Shown: piece by piece, positions 8,402 through 14,499 of the stretch
Layout of the letters: every line of letters begins with the position of its first letter
Position numbering within the stretch: position 1 is the stretch's first letter
Assembly (NCBI GenBank): GCA_003486385.1
Contig: DNFT01000128.1
Coordinates: 1-19,630, forward strand
Source of the DNA: Eubacterium sp.
Lineage (GTDB): Bacteria > Bacillota > Clostridia > Lachnospirales > Lachnospiraceae
Direction of reading: 5' to 3'
Length of the DNA: 19,630 bases
Position numbers and translations under genes: made by a program
The notes under the pieces: model-generated
The model's database searches: none
What the model was told of the DNA's origin: nothing
Seen by the model: the letters and a program-made list of their open reading frames with translations, nothing else

Positions 8402-8430
8402 ATCTTAACATTTTAAACATTTTTGTGCAA
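8402..8430 (-). promoter_or_regulatory. Sigma-A promoter for the RpiB/DhuI-like gene
   Basis: On the minus strand TTGCAC (8430-8425) and TAAGAT (8407-8402) are separated by 17 bases, just after the stop codon of the DUF1653 gene. The leader would be about 90 bases. Confidence 0.5.
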
Positions 8431-8437
8431 GCCCTGA

Positions 8438-9097
8438 TTATCTTCTGGTGCACTCATACTTTGCTTTCGTCATAAGGCAGCTTCTGAGCGAAAAAAATCT
8501 CGCATCTATAGGACCGTCATTAATCGTAATATCCATTGCAGCAGCTATATTATTGATGAGATCGTCATCGATATTATTCCGGATAAGGTTAAGGTAATTT
8601 ATCTTGTCCTGATATGTCGGTGCATCCAGGAAATCAAGCAGGCGCGTATCCACCCCATCTGCCGACCGGCTTTCTATCTGAGTTCCCTGACCATCAGATA
8701 CGGACTCTCCAGTCTGTTCACCGGCTCCAACATACTGTTCTGTATCCCGCCTGCCATCTTCGGCATATTGCAATGTGTCGTGCCTGTCATCATCAATATC
8801 GGCAGCATTCGCGTCAGTAACCGGATGTGTGCTGTTCCACATGTCTCCATTACCGGCAGTGTTAAGCAATGTGTTCATAAGCTCAAATCTATACTTCTGC
8901 TGTACATCCGGATATTTTATATGGTCAACTTCTCCGATAAACATATCATACGGGCGCACCCAGACATCCATGTCACCATAAAGTGCCTGATAAACGACAT
9001 ACCTTTCATTAGTTTCCGAATGTGCTGCAACTGCCACTATCTGATAAAGACCGCCCTTAAAATGTCTGTATATCTGTCCTGTTCTTACCTCTCTCAT
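8438..9097 (-). CDS. DUF1653 domain protein with acidic linker
   Basis: The protein has 219 residues. The first 70 or so (GQIYRHFKGGLYQIVAVAAHSETNERYVVYQALYGD, then VWVRPYDMFIGEVD) are a DUF1653 domain, a small beta-rich domain of unknown function. Residues about 80-145 are a low-complexity linker rich in Asp, Gly and Thr. Residues about 146-215 form a predicted helical tail (FLDAPTYQDKINYLNLIRNN) with no family I recognise. DUF1653 proteins are usually under 100 residues, so the linker and tail are extra. The start is ATG 9097, after GGAG with a further AGGAGG upstream. The promoter at 9170-9198 drives it, divergent from the subtilase gene. Confidence 0.8.
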   Translation of the reverse strand: MREVRTGQIYRHFKGGLYQIVAVAAHSETNERYVVYQALYGDMDVWVRPYDMFIGEVDHIKYPDVQQKYRFELMNTLLNTAGNGDMWNSTHPVTDANAADIDDDRHDTLQYAEDGRRDTEQYVGAGEQTGESVSDGQGTQIESRSADGVDTRLLDFLDAPTYQDKINYLNLIRNNIDDDLINNIAAAMDITINDGPIDARFFSLRSCLMTKAKYECTRR

Positions 9098-9125
9098 ACA
9101 CTTTCTCCATTCCTCCTGCCCTTTT

Positions 9126-9163
9126 AACCGACGCTTTTAGGCAATTGTAAAACCGGCGCTTTC
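9126..9163. repeat. Short direct repeat in the DUF1653 gene leader
   Basis: AACCGACGCTTTT at 9126-9138 recurs as AACCGGCGCTTTC at 9151-9163, with two differences. Both lie in the leader between the promoter and the ribosome binding site. It is possibly a regulator-binding pair and possibly chance. Confidence 0.3.
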
Positions 9164-9169
9164 TATATT

Positions 9170-9198
9170 ATTGTATCAAAAATCATCATCAAACTCAA
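9170..9198 (-). promoter_or_regulatory. Sigma-A promoter for the DUF1653 gene
   Basis: On the minus strand TTGAGT (9198-9193) and TACAAT (9175-9170) are separated by 17 bases, giving a leader of about 65 bases. It lies back to back with the subtilase promoter region. Confidence 0.6.
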
Positions 9199-9222
9199 GT
9201 ACACTTTTCAGTCTCCTATGCA

Positions 9223-9228
9223 TATAAT
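9223..9228 (+). promoter_or_regulatory. Possible -10 box for the subtilase gene
   Basis: A consensus TATAAT lies 33 bases before ATG 9261, with no good -35 hexamer at standard spacing. If it is used, expression is probably low or dependent on an activator. Confidence 0.3.
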
Positions 9229-9260
9229 ATATCAATTCCTCCATATTGGAAAACTTATCA

Positions 9261-10169
9261 ATGAATATCCGAAACAGAACTTATTGTGTAAGTGATATAT
9301 ATCGTCTCGATAGCATTCCATATACCGGGTACGGAAGCTGTGCTGCAATACTTGACACCGGAATATATCCTCATCCTGATCTTGCAGACCACATAGCACA
9401 TTTTGAGGACTTTATAAACGGCAGAAAACACGCATACGATGACAATTCGCATGGTACACATGTTGCCGGTATAATAGCCGGAAACGGCTTTTCCAGTCAG
9501 GGAATATTAAAAGGCATGGCTCCCGGCTGCCGCATAGTAGCACTGAAAATTCTTGATAAAAAAGGTAACGGTGACAAAAACTCACTTTTAAATGCATGCA
9601 GCTGGATAAAAAATAACTATAAAAAATATGGCATCAATATTATAAACATCTCCATCGGCTCAGATACCGCCGACTGCAACGAAGAAAAGGACGAAGTTGC
9701 CGCCGCAATCAACAGCCTGTGGAATCTCGGGATATGTATTGTTGTCTCAGCAGGAAATTCAGGCCCCGGCCCCGGCACAATAACTTTTCCCGGAACATGT
9801 GAAAAGGTTATAACTGTCGGCAGCGATGCTATTCTGCTTTATTCCGGATATAAAGAAAGCACCGTTTCCCGCTCAGGTGAGGGTCCTACCAAATGCAACA
9901 TAAACAAGCCTGACCTACTGGCTCCCGGGCACAATATTATAAGCTGCCACAACCGATACAACGGATATACAGCAAAAAGCGGCACATCAATGTCAACACC
10001 CGTTGTATCCGGAGCGATTGCACTGTATCTTGAGAAATACCCCAATGCCTCCAACGATACTATTAAGCGAAATATAAAGCTAAGTGCCTCAGATGCCGGT
10101 TTTACCCTTAACAGGCAGGGCGCAGGACTGTTAAATGTAAAGCATTTCCTAGAACAAAAACCCTTGTAA
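9261..10169 (+). CDS. Subtilisin-like S8 serine protease, intracellular type
   Basis: This is a 302-residue peptidase S8 enzyme with the full triad: Asp32 in AAILDTGIY, His64 in NSHGTHVAGIIAGNG and Ser243 in SGTSMSTPVVSGA, with the oxyanion Asn166 in SAGNSGPG. There is no signal peptide and no I9 propeptide; the catalytic domain begins within 30 residues of the start. This architecture matches the intracellular subtilisins (IspA type) and related cytosolic S8 proteases, which normally keep a short inhibitory N-terminal extension containing a LIPY-like motif. Here IYRLDSIPYTG (residues 13-23) may play that part. A TTG start at 9246 is also possible, but ATG 9261 has the better leader. Codon use looks ordinary for the window. 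A shared terminator region lies downstream. Confidence 0.88.
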   Translation: MNIRNRTYCVSDIYRLDSIPYTGYGSCAAILDTGIYPHPDLADHIAHFEDFINGRKHAYDDNSHGTHVAGIIAGNGFSSQGILKGMAPGCRIVALKILDKKGNGDKNSLLNACSWIKNNYKKYGINIINISIGSDTADCNEEKDEVAAAINSLWNLGICIVVSAGNSGPGPGTITFPGTCEKVITVGSDAILLYSGYKESTVSRSGEGPTKCNINKPDLLAPGHNIISCHNRYNGYTAKSGTSMSTPVVSGAIALYLEKYPNASNDTIKRNIKLSASDAGFTLNRQGAGLLNVKHFLEQKPL

Positions 10170-10200
10170 GCCACATGTTAATGTAAGCCTGCAAGGGTTT
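10156..10200 (-). terminator. Terminator overlapping the subtilase 3' end
   Basis: AAACCCTTG (10158-10166) and CAAGGGTTT (10192-10200) form a 9-bp perfect stem around a 25-base loop. On the minus strand it is followed by TTTTT inside the subtilase coding end, so it mainly serves the DUF885 transcript. On the plus strand the U-run is poor, but the hairpin may still act. Confidence 0.6.
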
Positions 10201-10219
10201 AATTGTTCTCTTTGTATTT

Positions 10220-11998
10220 TTACCTGCCTTTCTTTCCGGCAATATAGTTATCCAGCTCTTCTTCCATAATTTCAAACGGAACTATTCCCGTATCTAAAAT
10301 AAGCTGATGAAATTCCTTGGCATCAAAGCTGTCACCAAGCTTTCTTTCTGCCTTCTCGCGGAGCTTTATCATCTTTATGTGTCCTACCGTATAAGGTAAA
10401 AGAAGTCCCGGATCACTGATTACTGTCTCGTAGATAGACTGTGCTGTGCTTCCGTCCTCATCATTTATGTAATCATTTAGGTATCCGGATACATCATCAA
10501 CTCCCCATCCCTCATAGTTTACACCAAGGTCAACCCTCGACTGAAGGATATATCCGAACATCTCGTCAATTGCACACATCTGTGAAAGCTCCTCGCTGCA
10601 TCCGAGCATCCTGTAGGATCTGTCCGAGGCATACTGTGCATAGCCTTCCGTAAAGCCTATAAAGTCAACAAGCTTTAACACATTAGGTATCTCTTCATTA
10701 TTGTACACGCTCGTATACTGGTAAAGGTGTCCAGGGAAGCCCTCGTGAGCGAGTGTTGTGTATAGCTGCACATCATCACCCTCAACTGCGGAACCATTCA
10801 CCTTGATCGAGTTGTAATCAAGCTGGTCAAGACGTGCCGAGAGATAATATGCAACCGTGCCCTCAACCTCTGTTGCCTTGCTCTGGTACTCTACAACAAA
10901 ATCCTTCGTGTAAGGCTCAGGAAATTCACTTGTACATTTTTCTGATAGATACTCAAGAATCTCCTTAGGCTCCGACATTCCGGTGTCAAGGTTAGTCTCC
11001 TGCGCTGCAAGTGTCTCATCAGAGTAATACAATGTCGCATATTCCGTGAGCACGCTCTCAAGCTCAGAATCCAAAAGCTTGATAACCGCCTCAGGAGTCA
11101 TCTGTGTGGAGGTCTTATCATGAACTATCGCTGTATATAATTCTTTTCCGCCATCAACATAGTAAAGACCCTTATCATTCGTCTCTCCCTGCATAAGCTC
11201 TGAGAGCACCGAAATCACAGCTTTGTACGCTTCGTTGTAATAATCATTTACATACTGCTCATTGGCTGCAATATATTCCTTCTTCTTCGTCTCATCAATA
11301 TCAAGCTCAGCAATCTTCTCCTCAAATGAAGCCAGAAGCGGATTTACTTCCTCGTCAAGATACTTATTGCACATATCTATATTGTCCTGCGCGCAGAACG
11401 ATGCCATGAACCTGCCTTCCTCTGCCTGCTTCTTTGTAAAATCAAGAACCTGATCTACATATCTTTTTGTATCCTTTATGAGATCGAGATATTCCTTTAC
11501 ATCCTGCTCATCATCAAAAACATATTCTATAAAGTTAGTTGGTAAGTTGGCTATAAGTCCCGAGTTACTTCCGAACATATTCTGAATCATGCTAAGACCA
11601 TCATATTCTGCCTGCTGTTCAAAGTAAGCCTTAAGAGTTTTAAGTGAAAGCTGCTGCCTCTGTGTAAGCAGCTCCGGATTAAAGCCGTTTAATTTTTCTA
11701 TGACTCCATCTACTTCCTTTTCGGATTTTTCAATTTCTTCAACGGAAAAATCGCCTAAAGTATAATCCTTTACTTCAACACCGAATTTCTCCGGATCAGC
11801 TAATTTATAATGTACACTCAGTACATCATCGCCTAACACATCCTTAAATAATTCATCACAGTACTCGTCAAACTGACGCTGCGCTTTCTGTTCTTTTGTC
11901 TCAGTCTTACAGCCAAAAAGAGAAACTGTAAGCGTACCTGCCAGCACTACCGCCAACGCTCTTCTTATAATATTTCCCGGAACCGACCTCTTAACCAT
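10220..11998 (-). CDS. DUF885 family lipoprotein, putative zinc peptidase
   Basis: The protein has 592 residues. The N-terminus has a lipoprotein signal: basic residues, a hydrophobic core, then LFGC with Cys30 as the lipidation site, so the mature protein sits on the outer face of the membrane. The rest is DUF885. The hallmark HEGFPGH (His418, Glu419, His424) followed by GFTEGYAQYAS resembles a gluzincin-like zinc site with a downstream Glu. DUF885 proteins are thought to be metallopeptidases, and substrates are generally unknown. The start is ATG 11998, after GGGGAGG. It begins 20 bases after the stop of the CobW/YcgQ-like gene and has no promoter of its own, so the two are probably cotranscribed, which may link this zinc-type enzyme to metal supply. 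Confidence 0.88.
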   Translation of the reverse strand: MVKRSVPGNIIRRALAVVLAGTLTVSLFGCKTETKEQKAQRQFDEYCDELFKDVLGDDVLSVHYKLADPEKFGVEVKDYTLGDFSVEEIEKSEKEVDGVIEKLNGFNPELLTQRQQLSLKTLKAYFEQQAEYDGLSMIQNMFGSNSGLIANLPTNFIEYVFDDEQDVKEYLDLIKDTKRYVDQVLDFTKKQAEEGRFMASFCAQDNIDMCNKYLDEEVNPLLASFEEKIAELDIDETKKKEYIAANEQYVNDYYNEAYKAVISVLSELMQGETNDKGLYYVDGGKELYTAIVHDKTSTQMTPEAVIKLLDSELESVLTEYATLYYSDETLAAQETNLDTGMSEPKEILEYLSEKCTSEFPEPYTKDFVVEYQSKATEVEGTVAYYLSARLDQLDYNSIKVNGSAVEGDDVQLYTTLAHEGFPGHLYQYTSVYNNEEIPNVLKLVDFIGFTEGYAQYASDRSYRMLGCSEELSQMCAIDEMFGYILQSRVDLGVNYEGWGVDDVSGYLNDYINDEDGSTAQSIYETVISDPGLLLPYTVGHIKMIKLREKAERKLGDSFDAKEFHQLILDTGIVPFEIMEEELDNYIAGKKGR

Positions 11999-12018
11999 CG
12001 TCTTAATCCTCCCCTATA

Positions 12019-12978
12019 TTAATTAAAATAAACTATATCATCCTCCGGTTTTTCTGCCGGCTGTATATCCGTTGCGTAGAGTACAACACCTTTTCCCTTA
12101 TACTCCATCTGGTACTCCACATTTACCTTCGCCGTCAGCATAATAAAATCCCTGTCCTTAAATGCCTTGAGCTGCTCTGCTGTCACCTTATCACATTTAC
12201 ACTTATAACCAATAAAGCGAATATCGTCAGCGCAGCATGTCATTGCAAAACGTCCCGGAACAAAATTGTCCTTGAAAAGTGACTTAGGTCTGTACACTAC
12301 AGCCTTCATCTTCATCGTCTTTCCCTTGTATTTGTCCGGATTATCCATGGCATCGACGTACCATATACCGAAATCTTCGTCCGCAACCTCTACAACGTCC
12401 TTGCTAAGATCAAATGGAAGAATCTCTTCGACCTCGTTGGAGCTTCCGTCGGATGACTCGAAATACACCTGCGTTCTTCCGTTCACCACCTTGACACTTC
12501 TTCTGTATCCGGCGCGGTTCGTATCCTTGACGCATCTGTTAAAGATGACCATATCGGAAAGCTTGAACTTCTCCATCATAATCGACTTCATATCGTTGTT
12601 AGCCATATGCATGTCGAATGTTGAGGCATCAACAAGCGTTATAACCTGCGCCATGACAAAGAATGACGGCTGCTCATTCTCAAGAAAATTCTTCATATTC
12701 CACATGCCGTTAAATTCTATGAATATACGCATCGGCTTATGCTTGTCGCAGAGCTTCTTTAAGTTATCCTTGTTAAGCTCTGACTCATCCTCAATATATT
12801 CAATCGCAACATTAAGCGGTGCTAACTGCTTCTCATCGTACTCCTCCATGCCCTCCTCGCAGGCTATAAGAAGGGTCTTATCTCCATCGGCAAAATCCTC
12901 ACTCTTTAATGCGTCATCTATAAAAAGAGTCTTGCCGCTCTCCAAAAAGCCATTAACCAAATAAACCGGTACTTCCAT
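12019..12978 (-). CDS. CobW-like P-loop protein with YcgQ-like C-terminal domain
   Basis: The protein has 319 residues. The N-terminal 190 or so resemble a G3E/COG0523 GTPase, with the P-loop GFLESGKT at 10-17, VITLVDAST at about 112-120 and MVIFNRC near 143-149. The CxCC metal motif of true COG0523 proteins is missing; CEEGMEEYD stands near that place, and the NKxD base-recognition motif is degenerate. Residues about 205-310 (GKTMKMKAVVYR, then PGRFAMTCCADD, then CKC, then an OB-like stretch) look like the C-terminal domain of YcgQ/TIGR03943 proteins, normally paired with a YcgR/YraQ-type permease. So this appears to be a fusion, or an unnamed subfamily, coupling a CobW-like ATPase/GTPase to a Cys-containing domain. 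It follows the His-rich CobW gene and precedes DUF885. Its biochemical role is unknown, with metal handling likely. Confidence 0.75.
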   Translation of the reverse strand: MEVPVYLVNGFLESGKTLFIDDALKSEDFADGDKTLLIACEEGMEEYDEKQLAPLNVAIEYIEDESELNKDNLKKLCDKHKPMRIFIEFNGMWNMKNFLENEQPSFFVMAQVITLVDASTFDMHMANNDMKSIMMEKFKLSDMVIFNRCVKDTNRAGYRRSVKVVNGRTQVYFESSDGSSNEVEEILPFDLSKDVVEVADEDFGIWYVDAMDNPDKYKGKTMKMKAVVYRPKSLFKDNFVPGRFAMTCCADDIRFIGYKCKCDKVTAEQLKAFKDRDFIMLTAKVNVEYQMEYKGKGVVLYATDIQPAEKPEDDIVYFN

Positions 12979-13007
12979 TACATCTTTCCTTTCATAATTA
13001 ACAGAGT

Positions 13008-13031
13008 AACCGCCTGACTATTCAGACGGTT
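13008..13031 (-). promoter_or_regulatory. Intercistronic hairpin between the two CobW-type genes
   Basis: On the minus strand AACCGTCTGA and TCAGGCGGTT pair over 10 bp (one G-U) with a four-base loop. No U-run follows, so it is not a canonical terminator. Lying in the leader of the downstream gene, it may stabilise or process the mRNA. Confidence 0.45.
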
Positions 13032-13049
13032 ATTCTGCATGCTAATCAT

Positions 13050-13078
13050 ATATTACTTATATTTGCTAAAAAAATCAA
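13050..13078 (-). promoter_or_regulatory. Possible internal promoter for the CobW/YcgQ-like gene
   Basis: On the minus strand TTGATT (13078-13073) and TAATAT (13055-13050) are separated by 17 bases. The DNA is very AT-rich, so chance matches are common. Confidence 0.35.
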
Positions 13079-13096
13079 TAATATTTTAATATTATT
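13077..13096 (-). terminator. AT-only palindrome after the His-rich CobW gene
   Basis: A perfect 20-bp palindrome of A and T (AATAATATTTTAATATTATT) begins at the stop codon and is followed on the minus strand by GATTTTTTT. It has the layout of an intrinsic terminator, but an all-AT stem would be weak and leaky, letting transcription continue into the next gene. Confidence 0.4.
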
Positions 13097-14136
13097 TAGG
13101 CAAGCTTGAACAGCTTCTCAAGCTTCTCCTCATTCAAATTCTGACCGATCACACAGATTCTTCCTGTATAATCTGCTCCGCCATCACGTATCTCGTACTC
13201 CTCAGGGACAGCGTCAAAGTAAATCCACCTGCCATCGGCACCGCTTACCATACCCTTTGCTCTTAGAATAATACCGAACTCAGACTTCTCTGTGAGCTTG
13301 ACAAGTATGTCCTCAATCTCTTCCTTAGTGTATACATGAGGGGTCTCCCTGCCCCAGCTTGTGAACACATCATCTGCATGGTGGTGATGGTGATGATGTC
13401 CACAGCCACAGCTGCACTCCCCACCATCCTCATGGTGATGATGGTGATGATGCTCATGCTCATCTTCATCCTCGTCGTCATCATCGTGATGGTGCTCTGC
13501 TGAATGCTCAAGAGCCTCCTTTAAAAGCTCGTCCATAAGTGACTTCTTCTCAAGAGCCGATACAATCTGCTCACCGTTAAGCTCATCCCAAGGGGTTGTG
13601 ATGATAGCTGCCTCAGCATTCTTATCACGGATAAGTGCAACGCTCGCCTCAAGCTTGGCAGCATCCATGTTCTGTGTTCTTGAAAGAACGATTGTGCCGG
13701 CATGCTCAATCTGGTCATTATAGAACTCACCGAAATTCTTCATATACATCTTAGCCTTGGTTGCATCTGCAACAGTGAGGAAACAGTCAAGTTCAAGACC
13801 TGCCTCGTCCTTAACCCTCTCAACCGCAGCTACAACATCGGAGAGCTTGCCTACGCCAGATGGCTCGATTATGATTCTGTCCGGAGCATACTCCTTGGAA
13901 ACCTTTATGAGAGCCTTACCGAAATCTCCCACAAGTGAGCAGCAGATACAGCCTGAATTCATCTCCGTTATCTGTATGCCCGCATCCTTTAAGAAACCGC
14001 CGTCAATTCCTATCTCACCAAATTCATTCTCTATCAACACAACCTTCTGTCCTGCATAAACCTGCTCTAAAAGCTTCTTAATAAATGTAGTCTTACCTGC
14101 GCCTAAAAAGCCTGAAATAATTGTTACCTTTGCCAT
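13096..14136 (-). CDS. COG0523/CobW family GTPase with His-rich metal-binding loop
   Basis: This 346-residue G3E-family GTPase is of the metallochaperone type. It shows the P-loop GFLGAGKT at 9-16, ENEFGEIGID, the signature SGCICCS (Cys63, Cys65, Cys66) and IEPSGVGK. Residues 211-255 form a metal-binding insert of His, Asp and Glu with a CSCGCG core at 241-246. A CobW C-terminal domain of about 85 residues follows. The family delivers zinc or other metals (ZNG1, YeiR, CobW); the insert suggests zinc, nickel or cobalt. The NKxD motif is replaced by SRTQ. ATG 14136 is chosen because the family begins right at MAKVTIISGF; an in-frame ATG at 14148 sits too close to AGAAAGGA, though 14136 is slightly far from it. 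A strong promoter with two palindromes lies upstream. Confidence 0.9.
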   Translation of the reverse strand: MAKVTIISGFLGAGKTTFIKKLLEQVYAGQKVVLIENEFGEIGIDGGFLKDAGIQITEMNSGCICCSLVGDFGKALIKVSKEYAPDRIIIEPSGVGKLSDVVAAVERVKDEAGLELDCFLTVADATKAKMYMKNFGEFYNDQIEHAGTIVLSRTQNMDAAKLEASVALIRDKNAEAAIITTPWDELNGEQIVSALEKKSLMDELLKEALEHSAEHHHDDDDEDEDEHEHHHHHHHEDGGECSCGCGHHHHHHHADDVFTSWGRETPHVYTKEEIEDILVKLTEKSEFGIILRAKGMVSGADGRWIYFDAVPEEYEIRDGGADYTGRICVIGQNLNEEKLEKLFKLA

Positions 14137-14164
14137 TTTAAAATTCATTCCTTTCTAAAAAAAT

Positions 14165-14174
14165 GATAATTATC
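14165..14174. promoter_or_regulatory. Palindrome GATAATTATC downstream of the CobW start site
   Basis: This is a perfect 10-bp palindrome at about +9 to +18 of the predicted CobW transcript. The half-site GATAAT is the unit found in Fur-family boxes, so it could be a second contact for a metal repressor. A 10-bp AT-rich palindrome may also be chance. Confidence 0.35.
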
Positions 14175-14189
14175 TTTTGACAGCTTGTT

Positions 14190-14218
14190 ATTATATCACT
14201 TGTGTTGTATAAATGCAA
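14190..14218 (-). promoter_or_regulatory. Sigma-A promoter of the CobW gene run
   Basis: On the minus strand TTGCAT (14218-14213), a 17-base spacer and consensus TATAAT (14195-14190) predict a transcript start near 14183. The -35 box overlaps the palindrome at 14217-14241. Confidence 0.78.
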
Positions 14219-14241
14219 ATATGAAATTCAAATTCATATTT
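14217..14241. promoter_or_regulatory. 25-bp palindrome, candidate Zur/Fur-family operator
   Basis: This is an odd-length palindrome centred on C14229, with 11 of 12 base pairs symmetrical: AAATATGAA, then seven bases, then TTCATATTT. The core TGAAATT-C-AAATTCA has the 7-1-7 spacing of Fur, Zur and PerR boxes, although the bases differ from the published Bacillus consensus. It overlaps the -35 box of the His-rich CobW gene, where a bound repressor would block polymerase. CobW/COG0523 genes are commonly zinc-regulated. Confidence 0.5.
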
Positions 14242-14260
14242 CACCATAATACCATAAACC

Positions 14261-14350
14261 GATGTCGGGGTCAAAACATGCTCTATAAGCTTAGCGTGTA
14301 TAACATATTATCCATCCATACATTAAATCAGCATATTTGAAACCCGGCAT
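14261..14350 (+). repeat. Interspersed repeat, copy 2, as an inverted pair
   Basis: The left arm contains GATGTCGGGGTCAAAACATG (14261-14280) and runs to GCGTGTATAACATATTAT, matching the repeat at both window edges. The right arm (14313-14350), read on the minus strand, gives a more divergent unit: GGGTTTCAAATATG, then TGATTTAATGTA. The two units face each other and make a 90-base imperfect hairpin between the divergent CobW and arcC promoters. It contains no open frame. Confidence 0.65.
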
Positions 14351-14384
14351 TGTGAACTTATTATATCAAATTTTCATAAAACTG

Positions 14385-14413
14385 TTTCAATTATATATTA
14401 AATATAGTATAAT
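14385..14413 (+). promoter_or_regulatory. Promoter of the carbamate kinase gene
   Basis: A consensus TATAAT (14408-14413) follows a weak -35 (TTTCAA, 14385-14390) at 17-base spacing in very AT-rich DNA. The leader is about 80 bases, with no strong structure seen. Confidence 0.55.
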
Positions 14414-14499
14414 TGATGGATAAAGTACCAAGCTTTCTTTAAAAGGTACATTTCCTGATTTTATTTTGTGTATTTATATCAGATCTATGGAGGATTATT

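Noticed and set aside
12266..12964. Long plus-strand frame of 232 codons opposite the CobW/YcgQ-like gene
   Set aside because: No start signal or family match was seen. The minus-strand frame carries the P-loop and other domain motifs.
13370..13500. Tandem GATGGT-like repeats resembling a microsatellite or CRISPR-like array
   Set aside because: They are codons for the His/Asp-rich metal-binding insert, in frame with the CobW gene. There are no spacer-repeat units.
13263..13511. Minus-strand frame rich in Met, Ile and Thr within the His-rich CobW gene
   Set aside because: It is a frame-shifted reading of the repetitive His codons, not an independent gene.
14161..14241. Palindromes considered as an intrinsic terminator
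   Set aside because: They lie at and just downstream of a good promoter, have no following U-run on either strand in the right place, and no gene ends there.
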